NCBI GenBank assembly: GCA_022601195.1 | Contig: JAHZIX010000052.1 | Location: 62,001 to 126,000, forward strand | From: Deltaproteobacteria bacterium | GTDB taxonomy: Bacteria; Acidobacteriota; Thermoanaerobaculia; Multivoradales; JAHZIX01 | Reading direction: 5' to 3' | DNA length: 64,000 nt | Shown: positions 52,064 through 61,082 of the stretch, piece after piece | How the letters are laid out: the number at the start of each line of letters is the position of its first letter | How positions within the stretch are numbered: the first letter of the stretch is position 1 | Position numbers and translations under genes: made by a program | Notes under the pieces: model-generated | What the model saw: the letters and a program-made list of their open reading frames with translations, nothing else | What the model was told of the DNA's origin: nothing | The model's database searches: none

Positions 52064-53016
52064 CCACTACCCTGATCACCGGTGGCGCCGGCTTTCTCGG
52101 CTCACATCTATGCGACCGCTTCCTCGCTGAAGGTCATCGTGTGATCTGTGTCGACAACTTCGTCACCGGCCGGAAAGCGAATATTCAGCACCTGCTGGAC
52201 CGGGAGGACTTCCGTTTCCTCGAGCACGACGTCTCGAACCCCTTCGAGATCGACGAGCCGATTCGTTACGTCTTGCACTTTGCTTCTCCGGCCAGCCCCA
52301 TCGATTACCTCGAGCTGCCCATCCAGACCCTCAAGGTCGGCTCCCTGGGTACCCACAATACTCTCGGCCTGGCGCGAGCCCATGGCGCGAGCTACCTGCT
52401 CGCTTCTACCTCTGAGGTCTACGGTGACCCGCTGGTCCACCCCCAGCCGGAAACCTATTGGGGCAACGTCAACCCGGTCGGACCCAGAGGGGTTTACGAC
52501 GAAGCCAAGCGTTTCGCCGAAGCCATGGTGACGGCCTACCACCGTGTCCACGGGCTCGACATCCGCATCATTCGTATCTTCAACACCTATGGCCCGCGCA
52601 TGCGACTGCGGGATGGCAGAGTGGTGCCGGCCTTCGTCCAGCAAGCCCTGGAAGGGAGCCCCCTGACCGTTTTCGGAGATGGTCAACAAACCCGCTCCTT
52701 CTGTTACGTCTCGGATCTGGTCGAGGGCATTTTTCGTCTACTCATGAGCGGTGTGACCGAGCCGGTGAATATTGGCAACCCTCAAGAAATGACCATCCTC
52801 GACTTCGCTGAGACCATCGTGCGGTGTACCGATTCTTCCAGCGAGGTGAGCTTTCACGATCTGCCGGTGGACGATCCCAAAACTCGGCAGCCGGACATCA
52901 CCAAGGCGCGGCAACTACTCGGTTGGGAACCCAAGGTCGACCTAGCGGAAGGTCTCGGCAAGACGATTCGCTTCTTCCAAGGAGTCATCGAGGCAGGAAA
53001 ACCGGAGGTCTCATGA
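52060..53016 (+). CDS. uxs: UDP-glucuronate decarboxylase (UDP-xylose synthase)
   Basis: 318 aa from GTG. TGGAGFLGSHLCDRFL, STSEVYGDPLVHPQ and Tyr/Lys in GVYDEAKR. The sequence FASPASPIDYLELPIQTLKVG is a hallmark of UXS. It turns UDP-glucuronate into UDP-xylose. Coupled to ugd by 4 bp and to the YggX-like gene by ATGA. Confidence 0.93.
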   Translation: MTTTLITGGAGFLGSHLCDRFLAEGHRVICVDNFVTGRKANIQHLLDREDFRFLEHDVSNPFEIDEPIRYVLHFASPASPIDYLELPIQTLKVGSLGTHNTLGLARAHGASYLLASTSEVYGDPLVHPQPETYWGNVNPVGPRGVYDEAKRFAEAMVTAYHRVHGLDIRIIRIFNTYGPRMRLRDGRVVPAFVQQALEGSPLTVFGDGQQTRSFCYVSDLVEGIFRLLMSGVTEPVNIGNPQEMTILDFAETIVRCTDSSSEVSFHDLPVDDPKTRQPDITKARQLLGWEPKVDLAEGLGKTIRFFQGVIEAGKPEVS

Positions 53017-53300
53017 CGACGTCCATCAAGTGCGCTCGCTGCCTGAAGGACACTCCACCGCTGGCCAGAGCTCCTATGCCGGGTCCTCTAGGGGAAGAAA
53101 TCCTGGCTCGCACCTGCGGCGAGTGTTGGGCCGAATGGCAGAATATGGAAGTCATGGTGATCAACGAGCTGCGGCTCAATTTCATGGACCCCAAGGCCCA
53201 GGACATTCTGGCCCAGCACCTTCGGGAGTTTCTCCAGTTGGGCTCAGAGAGCGACCCCGGAAAAGAAATAGGAGAAGGAACGAGCGATAGCTCGTCGTGA
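53013..53300 (+). CDS. YggX-like Fe(2+)-trafficking/oxidative protection protein
   Basis: 95 aa from ATG 53013 with GGAGG five bases before. IKCARCLKDTPPL and ECWAEWQNMEVMVINELRLNFMDPKAQDIL match the YggX fold, which protects Fe-S clusters. There is an extra Cys pair (CARC) and a C-terminal Glu/Ser tail. Its presence inside a UDP-sugar operon is unexplained. Confidence 0.8.
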   Translation: MTTSIKCARCLKDTPPLARAPMPGPLGEEILARTCGECWAEWQNMEVMVINELRLNFMDPKAQDILAQHLREFLQLGSESDPGKEIGEGTSDSSS

Positions 53301-54037
53301 GCCACTCCGAAGACCCCGCCCCTTCTGCGCCAGGCCTGAGCCGCGCCATTCTCCGTTTCTCCCTTTTCATCCTGGTTCTGGTCGGCGGCTTCGTGGCCCT
53401 TCGGTGGACCCCTTTGGCGGAATACGCCAACAAGGAGTGGATCATCTCCACTCTCCAGCAGCTGCGACAAAGCTGGTGGGCACCCTTGGTCTTCTTGGGG
53501 ATCTACGGGGCTCTTTGCCCCCTAGGTATGCCCACGACTCCTCTCATGGCGGCCGGAGCGATCGTCTTTGGCTTGGGCCTCGGCTCCCTGTACAACTTCC
53601 TCGGCTCCATTCTCGGCGCCGCTACCAGCTTCTTTCTCGCCCGGGGGCTAGGTCACGACCTGGTGGTCCATCTTTTTGGAGATCGCCTGAAGCGTTTCGA
53701 AAAGACTCTGGCCCGCCATGGTTTTTGGTCCATCGTGCGAGTGCGTTTCTTGCCGGTCCCCTTCCCCATCGTCAACTTTGGCTCGGCCCTCATGGGAATC
53801 AACGCGGGAACTTTCCTGCTGGCCACCGCCCTGGGAATGCTCCTGCCAGTGCCCTTGTGGACCTATTTCTGGGCCACCATCTTCGGCGCCGCGGCGGGAG
53901 AAGCCAGCCATGCGGGCAGAAACGTTGTCGTAGCCCTGGGTCTTTTCCTGTTTCTGAGCTTTGCACCCAGACTGTGGAGCGGCTATCGGCGTAAGAAACG
54001 CCTCCAGGATCTTCGCCAGAAAAGGCAGCGTAAGTAG
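53297..54037 (+). CDS. VTT-domain (DedA/TVP38-like) membrane protein
   Basis: 246 aa from GTG, overlapping the YggX-like stop. Five or six helices. The VTT core is PLVFLGIYGALCPLGMPTT, GSLYNFLGSILGAATSFFLARG and FLPVPFPIVNFGSALMGI, similar to SNARE-associated Golgi/TVP38 proteins now seen as lipid scramblases or flippases. A basic C-terminal tail (YRRKKRLQDLRQKRQRK). It ends the operon. Confidence 0.9.
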   Translation: MSHSEDPAPSAPGLSRAILRFSLFILVLVGGFVALRWTPLAEYANKEWIISTLQQLRQSWWAPLVFLGIYGALCPLGMPTTPLMAAGAIVFGLGLGSLYNFLGSILGAATSFFLARGLGHDLVVHLFGDRLKRFEKTLARHGFWSIVRVRFLPVPFPIVNFGSALMGINAGTFLLATALGMLLPVPLWTYFWATIFGAAAGEASHAGRNVVVALGLFLFLSFAPRLWSGYRRKKRLQDLRQKRQRK

Positions 54038-54075
54038 TCTGAGCAGGGGTTCCGTCCTAGGCCGAGGTTCTCAGG

Positions 54076-54438
54076 CTAGCTTCCGTGGGCTTCCAAATAG
54101 GCCTTCAAAGCAACAGCGTTGTTGTGGAGCACGTCTTTGGCGGCAAACAAGAAGATCACCTCCCTTTGCCGGGCCTCCTCGGCGAGGCTCTCGAGAACCT
54201 CAGCCTGCTCCTGATTGGCTTCTAGCTCAGAAAAGTAACGGCGCTGAAACTCCTCCCACTTTTCCGGATCGTGTCCGAACCAGGCCCTCAGGGCATCACT
54301 GGGACCGAGACCTCGACACCAAAGGTCGAGGGCGGCGGTCTGCTTGTTGATCCCTCGTGGCCACAGGCGATCCACCAAGACCCGAAAGCCAGGCTTGTGG
54401 GGAGGCGGGTCGTAGATTCTCTGCAGTTGAATCGCCAT
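54076..54438 (-). CDS. DUF488 family protein
   Basis: 120 aa. RVLVDRLWPRGI, AALDLWCRGLGPSDALRAWFGHD and FLFAAKDVLHNNAVALKAYLE are the full signature of the short DUF488 group. The function is unknown. It converges with the operon end. Confidence 0.92.
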   Translation of the reverse strand: MAIQLQRIYDPPPHKPGFRVLVDRLWPRGINKQTAALDLWCRGLGPSDALRAWFGHDPEKWEEFQRRYFSELEANQEQAEVLESLAEEARQREVIFLFAAKDVLHNNAVALKAYLEAHGS

Positions 54439-54606
54439 GTCGGGCCCATCTTTCTCGGTTTCAGAGACCAGCTCCAGAGTTCAGTGCTAGAACCCAGCTC
54501 CAGAAACTAGAAGCCAGAATTTCTATTCCTGTAATAAGTTCTCACCTCGAACGTACCTTCATTCTAGAGTCTATTCTGCCCAGACTTCACCAGGAGGTTA
54601 TTCCCG

Positions 54607-56493
54607 TTGCCCAAGCTGCTCTTCTCCTCTCCCCGTAGCCGCCGAGTCCTGCAAAACTGCGCCCTGGCCGTTCTTCTAGGTCTCACCGCCAACTCGGCCA
54701 GCGGTCGAGAGAAACTCGAGCTTCGCCACCAGGCAATAGAGCTTCCCGGCCCCCCGGCTGCGATCGTTGCTGCGGATGTCAACCAAGACGGCCTCCAGGA
54801 CTTGGTGGTCGTGGTGGTCTACACCGTTTGGGATGAGATCGGTATCGAGGAAACCACAGAGATGGACCAGGTCGAAGGCTTGGTCGAGGTCTTGACCATC
54901 GTTCCGGCGCTGCTCGATCATCGGGAGCTGTTCGTTTTCTTGGGCACGGAGAACGGCAGCTACCGCTCTGCGGGCCGTCCCCTCCCCTTGGACTCGTCGG
55001 TCTTGTCCATCGAAGCGGGCCCCACGGCAGCGCCCATCGTCGTATTAACGGATACCGGGATATCCCTCCTGCGACCTGCTGACTTCGAAGGAGCCGAGCC
55101 CCAAAGCCAGACTGCCCTCGATGACCCGGTTGACCAGGGCCCGGAGTCGGAGGATTCCGGCGCACCAAACCAACCCACTCCTTTCGTATTGCAGCCCCAT
55201 ATCGCCTCGAGGCCCGTCCTCGCGGGCACCTCGGCCTTCATTCCCCGTCTCGGGTTGATGCGAGACTTGAATGGCGACGGCGAGTTGGACCTGCTTTTCC
55301 CAGCTCCTCATGCCTTCGAGATTTATCTGACCACCGAAGACGGCCTGGCTTCTACCCCCTCCTCCCGATGGTCTCTCCCCAGCGACCCCACGGATGCTTC
55401 TCCCCGGCAACGCCACTACCCTTTGCCCAAAGTACGAGATACCGATGGGGACGGGCAGCCAGAGCTACTGCTACTCCATCCCGATCGGGGCTGGAGAGAG
55501 TTTTACCTGGCTCAAAACTCCGGGAACGGCCAATTTTCTCCTGCTCTGCAGCCCCTGGGAGACCCTGACACCCGGAACTGGCTGGAAGAGGATCCTCCTG
55601 GGGCGGGAGGGAACCCAGGAGAGAGCCAGAACAGGAACGGCTCTGGCGAAGACGGTAGCGAGGAAAGTAGCGAAAACAGTAGCGACGACTCCAGCGATGC
55701 CGAGGATTCCTTCGAGATCGTCCTTTTCGACGACATCGATGGGGATGGCCGAGCCGAATTCCTGGCCCAACGTCAGATTGATCAGGAATCGGAGGGGATG
55801 CGGCAGGAGCTGGCGGAAGCGAAACGCCCCAACTTTGCCTATCGAGTGCACCAGCAGGGAGCGGACAAGACACCTGCCACCGAGCCTTCTCTGGAATTCA
55901 GTGCGGAGGGGTACGCCTTCGATGGCGGCGACGAGGTTGCTCTTCCCGGAGGGTTTCAGGACTTGGATGGTGATGGCGACCAAGACCTGGTCACCATCAC
56001 CCTAGATTTCTCTCTTCTCCAAGCGGTGAAGATACTCGCCACCCGACAGATCGGCATCGGCCTCGATTTTCATATCTGGTGTCAGGAGGGCTCTGGGGGC
56101 CTGGGGGGCTTGGGGGGCTCCGGGAGCTTTCGGAGAGTCTCCGGTCTAGACCTCTCCGGAAAATTCAACCTGGACCTCAACCATCTGAGAATCCAGCAAC
56201 TCTCCCAGTTCAAGGGAGATTTTGACGGCGACGGTCGCCAAGATTTCTTACAGATGGGAAGGGGCAAGAAGATATCCATTCACCGTGGCCGGGAAGGCTG
56301 TGCCTACCCCCCTTCGCCGGATCTCACTCTCACCTTGGAAGAGCCACCTCGCGACTTGAGCCTGGTGCAAGTGAGGGATTTGGACGCCGACTCTCTTTCG
56401 GATCTGTTGGTGATTCATCCCCTCGAAACGAGCAACCCAGGGGTGACCTCACCGGTTCGCCTCGATCTCTATCTGAGCGGGGGTGGAAAATGA
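54607..56493 (+). CDS. Exported FG-GAP/VCBS repeat protein
   Basis: 628 aa from TTG 54607; AGGAGG lies nine bases before. Signal peptide ends near NSASG. At least six beta-propeller blades with Dx(D/N)xDGxxD calcium sites: AADVNQDGLQDLVV, RDLNGDGELDLLF, RDTDGDGQPELLL, DDIDGDGRAEFLA, QDLDGDGDQDLVT and KGDFDGDGRQDFL. An acidic Ser/Asp/Glu linker (residues about 335-375) and a Gly-rich segment (GGLGGLGGSGS) interrupt the blades. Probably a periplasmic or surface binding protein. Its stop overlaps the next gene's ATG. Confidence 0.85.
   Translation: MPKLLFSSPRSRRVLQNCALAVLLGLTANSASGREKLELRHQAIELPGPPAAIVAADVNQDGLQDLVVVVVYTVWDEIGIEETTEMDQVEGLVEVLTIVPALLDHRELFVFLGTENGSYRSAGRPLPLDSSVLSIEAGPTAAPIVVLTDTGISLLRPADFEGAEPQSQTALDDPVDQGPESEDSGAPNQPTPFVLQPHIASRPVLAGTSAFIPRLGLMRDLNGDGELDLLFPAPHAFEIYLTTEDGLASTPSSRWSLPSDPTDASPRQRHYPLPKVRDTDGDGQPELLLLHPDRGWREFYLAQNSGNGQFSPALQPLGDPDTRNWLEEDPPGAGGNPGESQNRNGSGEDGSEESSENSSDDSSDAEDSFEIVLFDDIDGDGRAEFLAQRQIDQESEGMRQELAEAKRPNFAYRVHQQGADKTPATEPSLEFSAEGYAFDGGDEVALPGGFQDLDGDGDQDLVTITLDFSLLQAVKILATRQIGIGLDFHIWCQEGSGGLGGLGGSGSFRRVSGLDLSGKFNLDLNHLRIQQLSQFKGDFDGDGRQDFLQMGRGKKISIHRGREGCAYPPSPDLTLTLEEPPRDLSLVQVRDLDADSLSDLLVIHPLETSNPGVTSPVRLDLYLSGGGK
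56088..56124 (+). repeat. G-quadruplex-capable run in the coding strand
   Basis: Five G-runs of 3, 5, 6, 6 and 3 guanines (56088, 56095, 56103, 56112, 56122) separated by 3-4 bases encode a Gly-rich stretch in the FG-GAP protein. It fits the G3+N1-7 quadruplex rule. Confidence 0.8.
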
Positions 56494-58070
56494 GTCGGCA
56501 AGGCATGGAGACGAAGCTCCAGGCGGTGCTCTCGGCGGGGCTTTGGGTACTCCTCTGGATCGGTGTCCTCGCGGCACCTCCCTCAATGGCTGATTCTGGG
56601 GAAAAAGCCAAGGCAGCAACCCCATCGGGGCCTCTCCCTCCGGAGGTTGGCATCCAACACGAGACCGGCGAGGGATACCGCCGCCTACAGGCCGTCGTCC
56701 CGGGAAGAATCCTCTCCCTCCGAACCCTTCAGCAGCCCCAAGGCGGCTCTTCGCTCCTCCTCTTAGTGGCACCGGAGGGGGACGACCAAGAGGCTCCCCG
56801 GGCCCTCTTCCGGCTCTCCTCCTCCGGGGAAGGAGAACTCGTCGAATTGTCCCGAACGATCCCTCCAGAAACGACCTCCTGGCAAGGCTTGTTTGCAGAG
56901 ACTGCTTCGGGGCCGGCGTTTCTCGATGGCCCCGAAGGACTTTCCCGTCTCGAGATGGGTACCGGCGAGGTGACTCTCCACGCCGTGACTGGAGACCTGG
57001 CGGAGGGTGGGAAGACTCGGGCTCGGCGAGCCCTGGCCGGGCCCTCGGTGGCAGCTGGAGAGAGGCTCGCTAATTTCCTTCCCATGGTGGAAGTGGGAAG
57101 GTTGAGCCTCTTTCAGTTGCGCGACGACAGGGAGCTAGGTCTCACCCGGGAGATGGCTCTTCCCATAGCCGCTCAGAGAAAGGCCCGCAGCCTTCTCCTC
57201 ACCAGTCCGCCCGTCACGGAGCTACCGCGGGCCGGCCAGGAGCCTTCTCTCTTTCTAGTGGGCCCTGAGCCCCACGGCGACCGGCGCCTGCGCACTCTCT
57301 TCTTGGATCCTGCCTTGGAAGAGGGGGAGGGCCAAGCCGTCGAAGCCTGGTCGCAACTTCCTGGACCGGAGGCCGTGGATCGAAGCTGGTACGCCTGGCT
57401 GGACGATCGCCCCGTCCTGCTCGTCACGACTTTGCGCTCGGACAAGCTGGGCCTGTTGGAGAAACAGAAACTGCGCCTTTTTCGGCTCGCCGCGGACCGC
57501 ACCCGAGCCGGCCGGAAACCAACCCTGGAGGTGCTCACGGAGACCCGCCATTGGTACCAAATCGAGCCGCAAATTCTAGATATTACTGGTGATGGGCGAG
57601 ACGATCTGGTGGTGATTCAACCGGAAGGCCTCGGCGCGGGTAAGTTAGTCGTCGAGGCTTTCATTGGCCTGGGTGGGGGTCTGTTTCGTCAATCCAGCCG
57701 TCGGTCGGTGATCGGTGCCGAAGACGGGATCTGGCATTTCGGCAAGGATCTCAATGGCGATGGCGCTGCCGATCTCGTGGTTCTGGCGGAAGACGAAATC
57801 CGCATCTTCACGGGAACGCCGGCACACCAACGGAGAGTGGTGGACAGAAAGGCCTGGAGAAGCTTCCCCCTAGAGGGCTCCTCCAGCGATCGAACCGTCG
57901 AGATTTCCGTTGGGATGAGCGATGGCGAGAACCAGAGCGAGGTGAACGGCTTCTCCAATACCCAGCTGAGACTCCAAGACACCGATGGAGATGGACGCAG
58001 CGAGATTCTCCTGAGCCGTACATCCCAGCTAGGGCGCGACATCGTGCAGATCTATTGGTTGGGTAGCTAG
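56490..58070 (+). CDS. Second exported FG-GAP-like protein
   Basis: 526 aa. Signal peptide (VLLWIGVLAAPPSMADS). Beta-rich, with calcium-type repeats mainly in the C-terminal third: DITGDGRDDLVVI, KDLNGDGAADLVVL and QDTDGDGRSEILL. The N-terminal part is propeller-like without clear metal loops. It is translationally coupled (ATGA) to the larger FG-GAP gene, so the two are likely partners. Confidence 0.8.
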   Translation: MSRQGMETKLQAVLSAGLWVLLWIGVLAAPPSMADSGEKAKAATPSGPLPPEVGIQHETGEGYRRLQAVVPGRILSLRTLQQPQGGSSLLLLVAPEGDDQEAPRALFRLSSSGEGELVELSRTIPPETTSWQGLFAETASGPAFLDGPEGLSRLEMGTGEVTLHAVTGDLAEGGKTRARRALAGPSVAAGERLANFLPMVEVGRLSLFQLRDDRELGLTREMALPIAAQRKARSLLLTSPPVTELPRAGQEPSLFLVGPEPHGDRRLRTLFLDPALEEGEGQAVEAWSQLPGPEAVDRSWYAWLDDRPVLLVTTLRSDKLGLLEKQKLRLFRLAADRTRAGRKPTLEVLTETRHWYQIEPQILDITGDGRDDLVVIQPEGLGAGKLVVEAFIGLGGGLFRQSSRRSVIGAEDGIWHFGKDLNGDGAADLVVLAEDEIRIFTGTPAHQRRVVDRKAWRSFPLEGSSSDRTVEISVGMSDGENQSEVNGFSNTQLRLQDTDGDGRSEILLSRTSQLGRDIVQIYWLGS

Positions 58071-58109
58071 GAGAGACTCCCGGGGGAGTCCGGGGTGATA
58101 CACCCCAAG

Positions 58110-59207
58110 TCAAATTTCGATGATGAAGATCGTCCCCCGAGGCGAATTGCTCTCCACTCGAATGGAGCCCCCATGGGCCTCGACCACTTGCTTGGCGAAG
58201 GTTAGGCCCAATCCGTGGCGGGGACCTCTCCGCTCCGCCCGCTCGACGCTTTGGAAACGCTCAAAGATGACCTCTCGCTGATCTTCCGGAATACCTGGCC
58301 CCTGGTCGAGTACCTGGATCACGACCTCAGGACCAACTCCCGATGATTCCTCTTTCCGAGAAGCCTGGTAAGCCTTGAGAGTGACCGTATCCCCTCGCTT
58401 CGAGACACTCAGGGCATTGGTCAGAAGGTTGTCCAGAACGCGCCCAAAAAGATTGCTATCGAGGACGAGCACCGGCAGACCTTGGGCCAACTCCAAGTCG
58501 AGGTTGACCTCTCTCGAACGGGCCACGGCCCGATGCACTTGGGCAACTTCCTCGAAGAAGGCGTCTAAGTTCACGGAGCCGCCGCGCAACACCATCCGCC
58601 CTTCTTCCATCTTCGCCAGGGTCAACAGATCATTGACGAAGGAATCCAGGCGGCGGCCTTGACGGGCGATCACCTCGAGATCTTCTCGATCTTTTGGGTC
58701 GAGGCTTTCCCGACTCTCCATGAGGTGGCAGTAGAGCAGGATCGCCGACAAAGGCACTCGGATGTCGTGAACGATCATGTGGGCCAGGTCCTCACGGATC
58801 TTGACGGCCTCCTGTAACTGATCGTACTGCTGCTTGATACGCAGCATGCTCCGCACCCGCGCTCTCAGCTCCGGTCCGTTGACAGGCTTGGCGAGAAACT
58901 CATCCGCCCCAGCGTTGAGGCCACGAATCAGATCTTCCCGCCCGTCCAACGCTGTCACCAGAACGATGGGAATGTGGCGCCAACTAGGATCAGACTTGAG
59001 TAGCTGGCAAATCTCGAAGCCATCCATACCGGGCATCATGACGTCCAGCAGGAGAACGTCCGGCCGCAGCTCAGGCAAACGCTCCAGCAAGTCCGGAGCA
59101 TGGTCGACAAAAAGCAGCTCGTAGCCTTCCGGAAACAGCAATCCAGCCGCCGTCTCCCGGGCGATTCGATCATCATCTACGATGCAGATGCGGCGGGGCT
59201 CGGTCAT
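58110..59207 (-). CDS. Response regulator-histidine kinase hybrid (REC-HisKA-HATPase)
   Basis: 365 aa, no membrane helix. The N-terminal receiver has D11-D13 and phospho-acceptor D55 in LLLDVMMPGMDG, plus Lys in AKPVNGPEL. The HisKA box is HMIVHDIRVPL (H147). The ATPase has NLFGRVLDNLLTNA, DQGPGIPED and GLGLTFAKQVV. The order (REC first) fits a soluble kinase switched by another kinase. Its cognate partner may be the LuxR-type regulator upstream on the same strand. Confidence 0.92.
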   Translation of the reverse strand: MTEPRRICIVDDDRIARETAAGLLFPEGYELLFVDHAPDLLERLPELRPDVLLLDVMMPGMDGFEICQLLKSDPSWRHIPIVLVTALDGREDLIRGLNAGADEFLAKPVNGPELRARVRSMLRIKQQYDQLQEAVKIREDLAHMIVHDIRVPLSAILLYCHLMESRESLDPKDREDLEVIARQGRRLDSFVNDLLTLAKMEEGRMVLRGGSVNLDAFFEEVAQVHRAVARSREVNLDLELAQGLPVLVLDSNLFGRVLDNLLTNALSVSKRGDTVTLKAYQASRKEESSGVGPEVVIQVLDQGPGIPEDQREVIFERFQSVERAERRGPRHGLGLTFAKQVVEAHGGSIRVESNSPRGTIFIIEI

Positions 59208-59312
59208 CAGCTCAGACCACAGAGGAAGAGGTTGGTTGCCGGGAACCAGGGCTTTTGATCGACTCTTTCAGTCGGCTCCTATGGCCCAGGAAATTTGTCA
59301 ACACGGATCTCA

Positions 59313-59951
59313 CTAGGTCACGAGACCATGACGGATCGCATAGAGCATCAATTCGGCGTTGTTCTTGAGATTCATCTTTTCGAGAATCCGCGACCGGTAG
59401 GTGCTGATGGTCTTGATGCTCAAGCTGAGCTCCTCCGCGATCTCTCGTGAGGGCATTCCTTTGGCGATCAGCAGCATGACCTGAAACTCTCGATCGGACA
59501 GCTTCTGATGCGGTAGGTGATCGTGATCCGGATCTAACGAAAAAACCAATGTCTCGGCGAGGGCTTCACTCACATAGCGCCCGCCAGCGGCAAGCCTTCG
59601 GATCGCTTCGATCAACTCGGTGGTGAGGGAGGCCTTACTCAAATACCCGGCCGCCCCCTCTTTGAGACAACGCAACGCGAAGTGGTCTTCCGGCTGCCCG
59701 GTGAGCATCAGGATGCGGACATCCGGGACTTTCCGGCGCAAGCCCTGAATGGTCTCGACGGGCCCCCGCCCTGGCATGACCACATCGCACAGCACGACAT
59801 CCGGCTTCACCTTGCCCGCGACCTCTAGAGTCTCGCTGCTACTACCGGCCTCTCCCACCACTTCCATTCCGGGAGCTTCCTCGATCAAGCGCTTGAGACC
59901 ATCTCGGAAAATCGAGTGATCATCGGCGATGAGTACCTGAATCATCTCCAC
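59313..59951 (-). CDS. NarL/LuxR-type response regulator
   Basis: 212 aa. Receiver domain with D10, D11, phospho-acceptor D56 (VVLCDVVMPG) and K106 (GYLSKAS). A linker precedes the GerE-type HTH LSDREFQVMLLIAKGMPSRE...KTISTYRSRILEKM. It activates or represses promoters when phosphorylated. It is separated from the hybrid kinase by 105 bp on the same strand. The upstream region 59952-60134 is AT-rich and is a likely promoter. Confidence 0.93.
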   Translation of the reverse strand: MEMIQVLIADDHSIFRDGLKRLIEEAPGMEVVGEAGSSSETLEVAGKVKPDVVLCDVVMPGRGPVETIQGLRRKVPDVRILMLTGQPEDHFALRCLKEGAAGYLSKASLTTELIEAIRRLAAGGRYVSEALAETLVFSLDPDHDHLPHQKLSDREFQVMLLIAKGMPSREIAEELSLSIKTISTYRSRILEKMNLKNNAELMLYAIRHGLVT

Positions 59952-60134
59952 CCTACCCTTTCAAACCAGATACATACATAACAGATAATGACCGACTCCA
60001 GATCCTGGTTTCAAGACCCTACCATAACATTTAACCATTAGCGTTAATACGACATTCTCTTATCGAATCTCGGTATCTACGGCCGCGATCTCTAATCACC
60101 CAAAGGTCGCGGGAGGGCCCTACGATGGTTGCGG

Positions 60135-61082
60135 CTACTGTGGCAGCGGACTCAGAGGAGTTGGCGAGATGCGTACTAAAAAGCCTACTGAAGTCACCTG
60201 CACATCAACGTCATTGCTCGCATCCGGTCCGAGGTCCATCACGACCCGAAGCTTGTCGGGATGTTTACCGATTCGGACCTGCTTGGCAAGGTGGTGCCCG
60301 AGGACATGCTTTGAAGCCACTAAAACCTGCCAGTTTCCAAGAAGATCCACCACGAAGCGACGTGGCCGTTGAGCCGAGAAACTTCGGTAGTCCGATACCT
60401 TGCCCGACATCCGGAACTGAATCTCCAAAGCCCCCTCCGATTCACGGAGCTCCAGCTTATGAAGAGTCTGCGAAGGTGGCCTGGACGATCCCAGAGGTTC
60501 GACCCTGATCGGGCGAGGTGAATCAAGGGAACTATCTACTGGCTGGTTTGGCGGTAAGCCCAGCTCTTCTACGGTTCGCTCTAGGGAAGACGGAGGGAGC
60601 GAAGCTCCAGCTGGAATGGACCTGTCTTCCTGAGAGGGCCTCTCCTCTTCAGGGAAAATCGACGGGGCGCTCTCCGGTGTCGTTTGCTGAGGAAGAAGCT
60701 CCTCGGGGGTCTGCTCTGCAGTTTGTGGGAGGTCGAGTGATTCGGGGGAATCTACCTCTAGAGCCGGATCTTGTAGCGTCTGCTCCTCGGGCGAGAAGCT
60801 CGATGCTCCTCGGGCAGCCGGCCGAGGAGAGTTCTCTGCTGCAGAGATGCCCGACGGCCAGGTTCCCGTGACTCGCAGAGCAAACAAGCCCCCCAAAAGA
60901 ACCACCAGACTCAACAACACGGCCCGGGGCAGATTCAAGAAAGGGCGCATGGGAACCCAAAAGCGCCTCTGACAAGCACGGCACCGAACGGGAGCCACCG
61001 GCAGCAGTATGCCCACAGCTTTCTCCGTCAAGCTTCGATGGGAGCGGCGAATTTCCATGTTCTTACACTTCGGACATCTCAT
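60135..61082 (-). CDS. Zinc-ribbon, membrane-spanning AMIN-domain protein
   Basis: About 315 aa from ATG 61082 (MRCPKCKNMEI); a longer frame to 61163 exists. Two CxxC pairs (CPKC, CRAC) make a zinc ribbon in the cytosol. One helix (AVLLSLVVLLGGLFALRV) follows, then about 120 residues of Pro/Glu/Ser linker, and a C-terminal AMIN domain (LEIQFRMSGKVSDYRSF...RRFVVDLLG). AMIN domains localise amidases and pilus proteins to peptidoglycan or septa. The combination with a zinc ribbon is unusual. Function unknown. Confidence 0.7.
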   Translation of the reverse strand: MRCPKCKNMEIRRSHRSLTEKAVGILLPVAPVRCRACQRRFWVPMRPFLNLPRAVLLSLVVLLGGLFALRVTGTWPSGISAAENSPRPAARGASSFSPEEQTLQDPALEVDSPESLDLPQTAEQTPEELLPQQTTPESAPSIFPEEERPSQEDRSIPAGASLPPSSLERTVEELGLPPNQPVDSSLDSPRPIRVEPLGSSRPPSQTLHKLELRESEGALEIQFRMSGKVSDYRSFSAQRPRRFVVDLLGNWQVLVASKHVLGHHLAKQVRIGKHPDKLRVVMDLGPDASNDVDVQVTSVGFLVRISPTPLSPLPQ

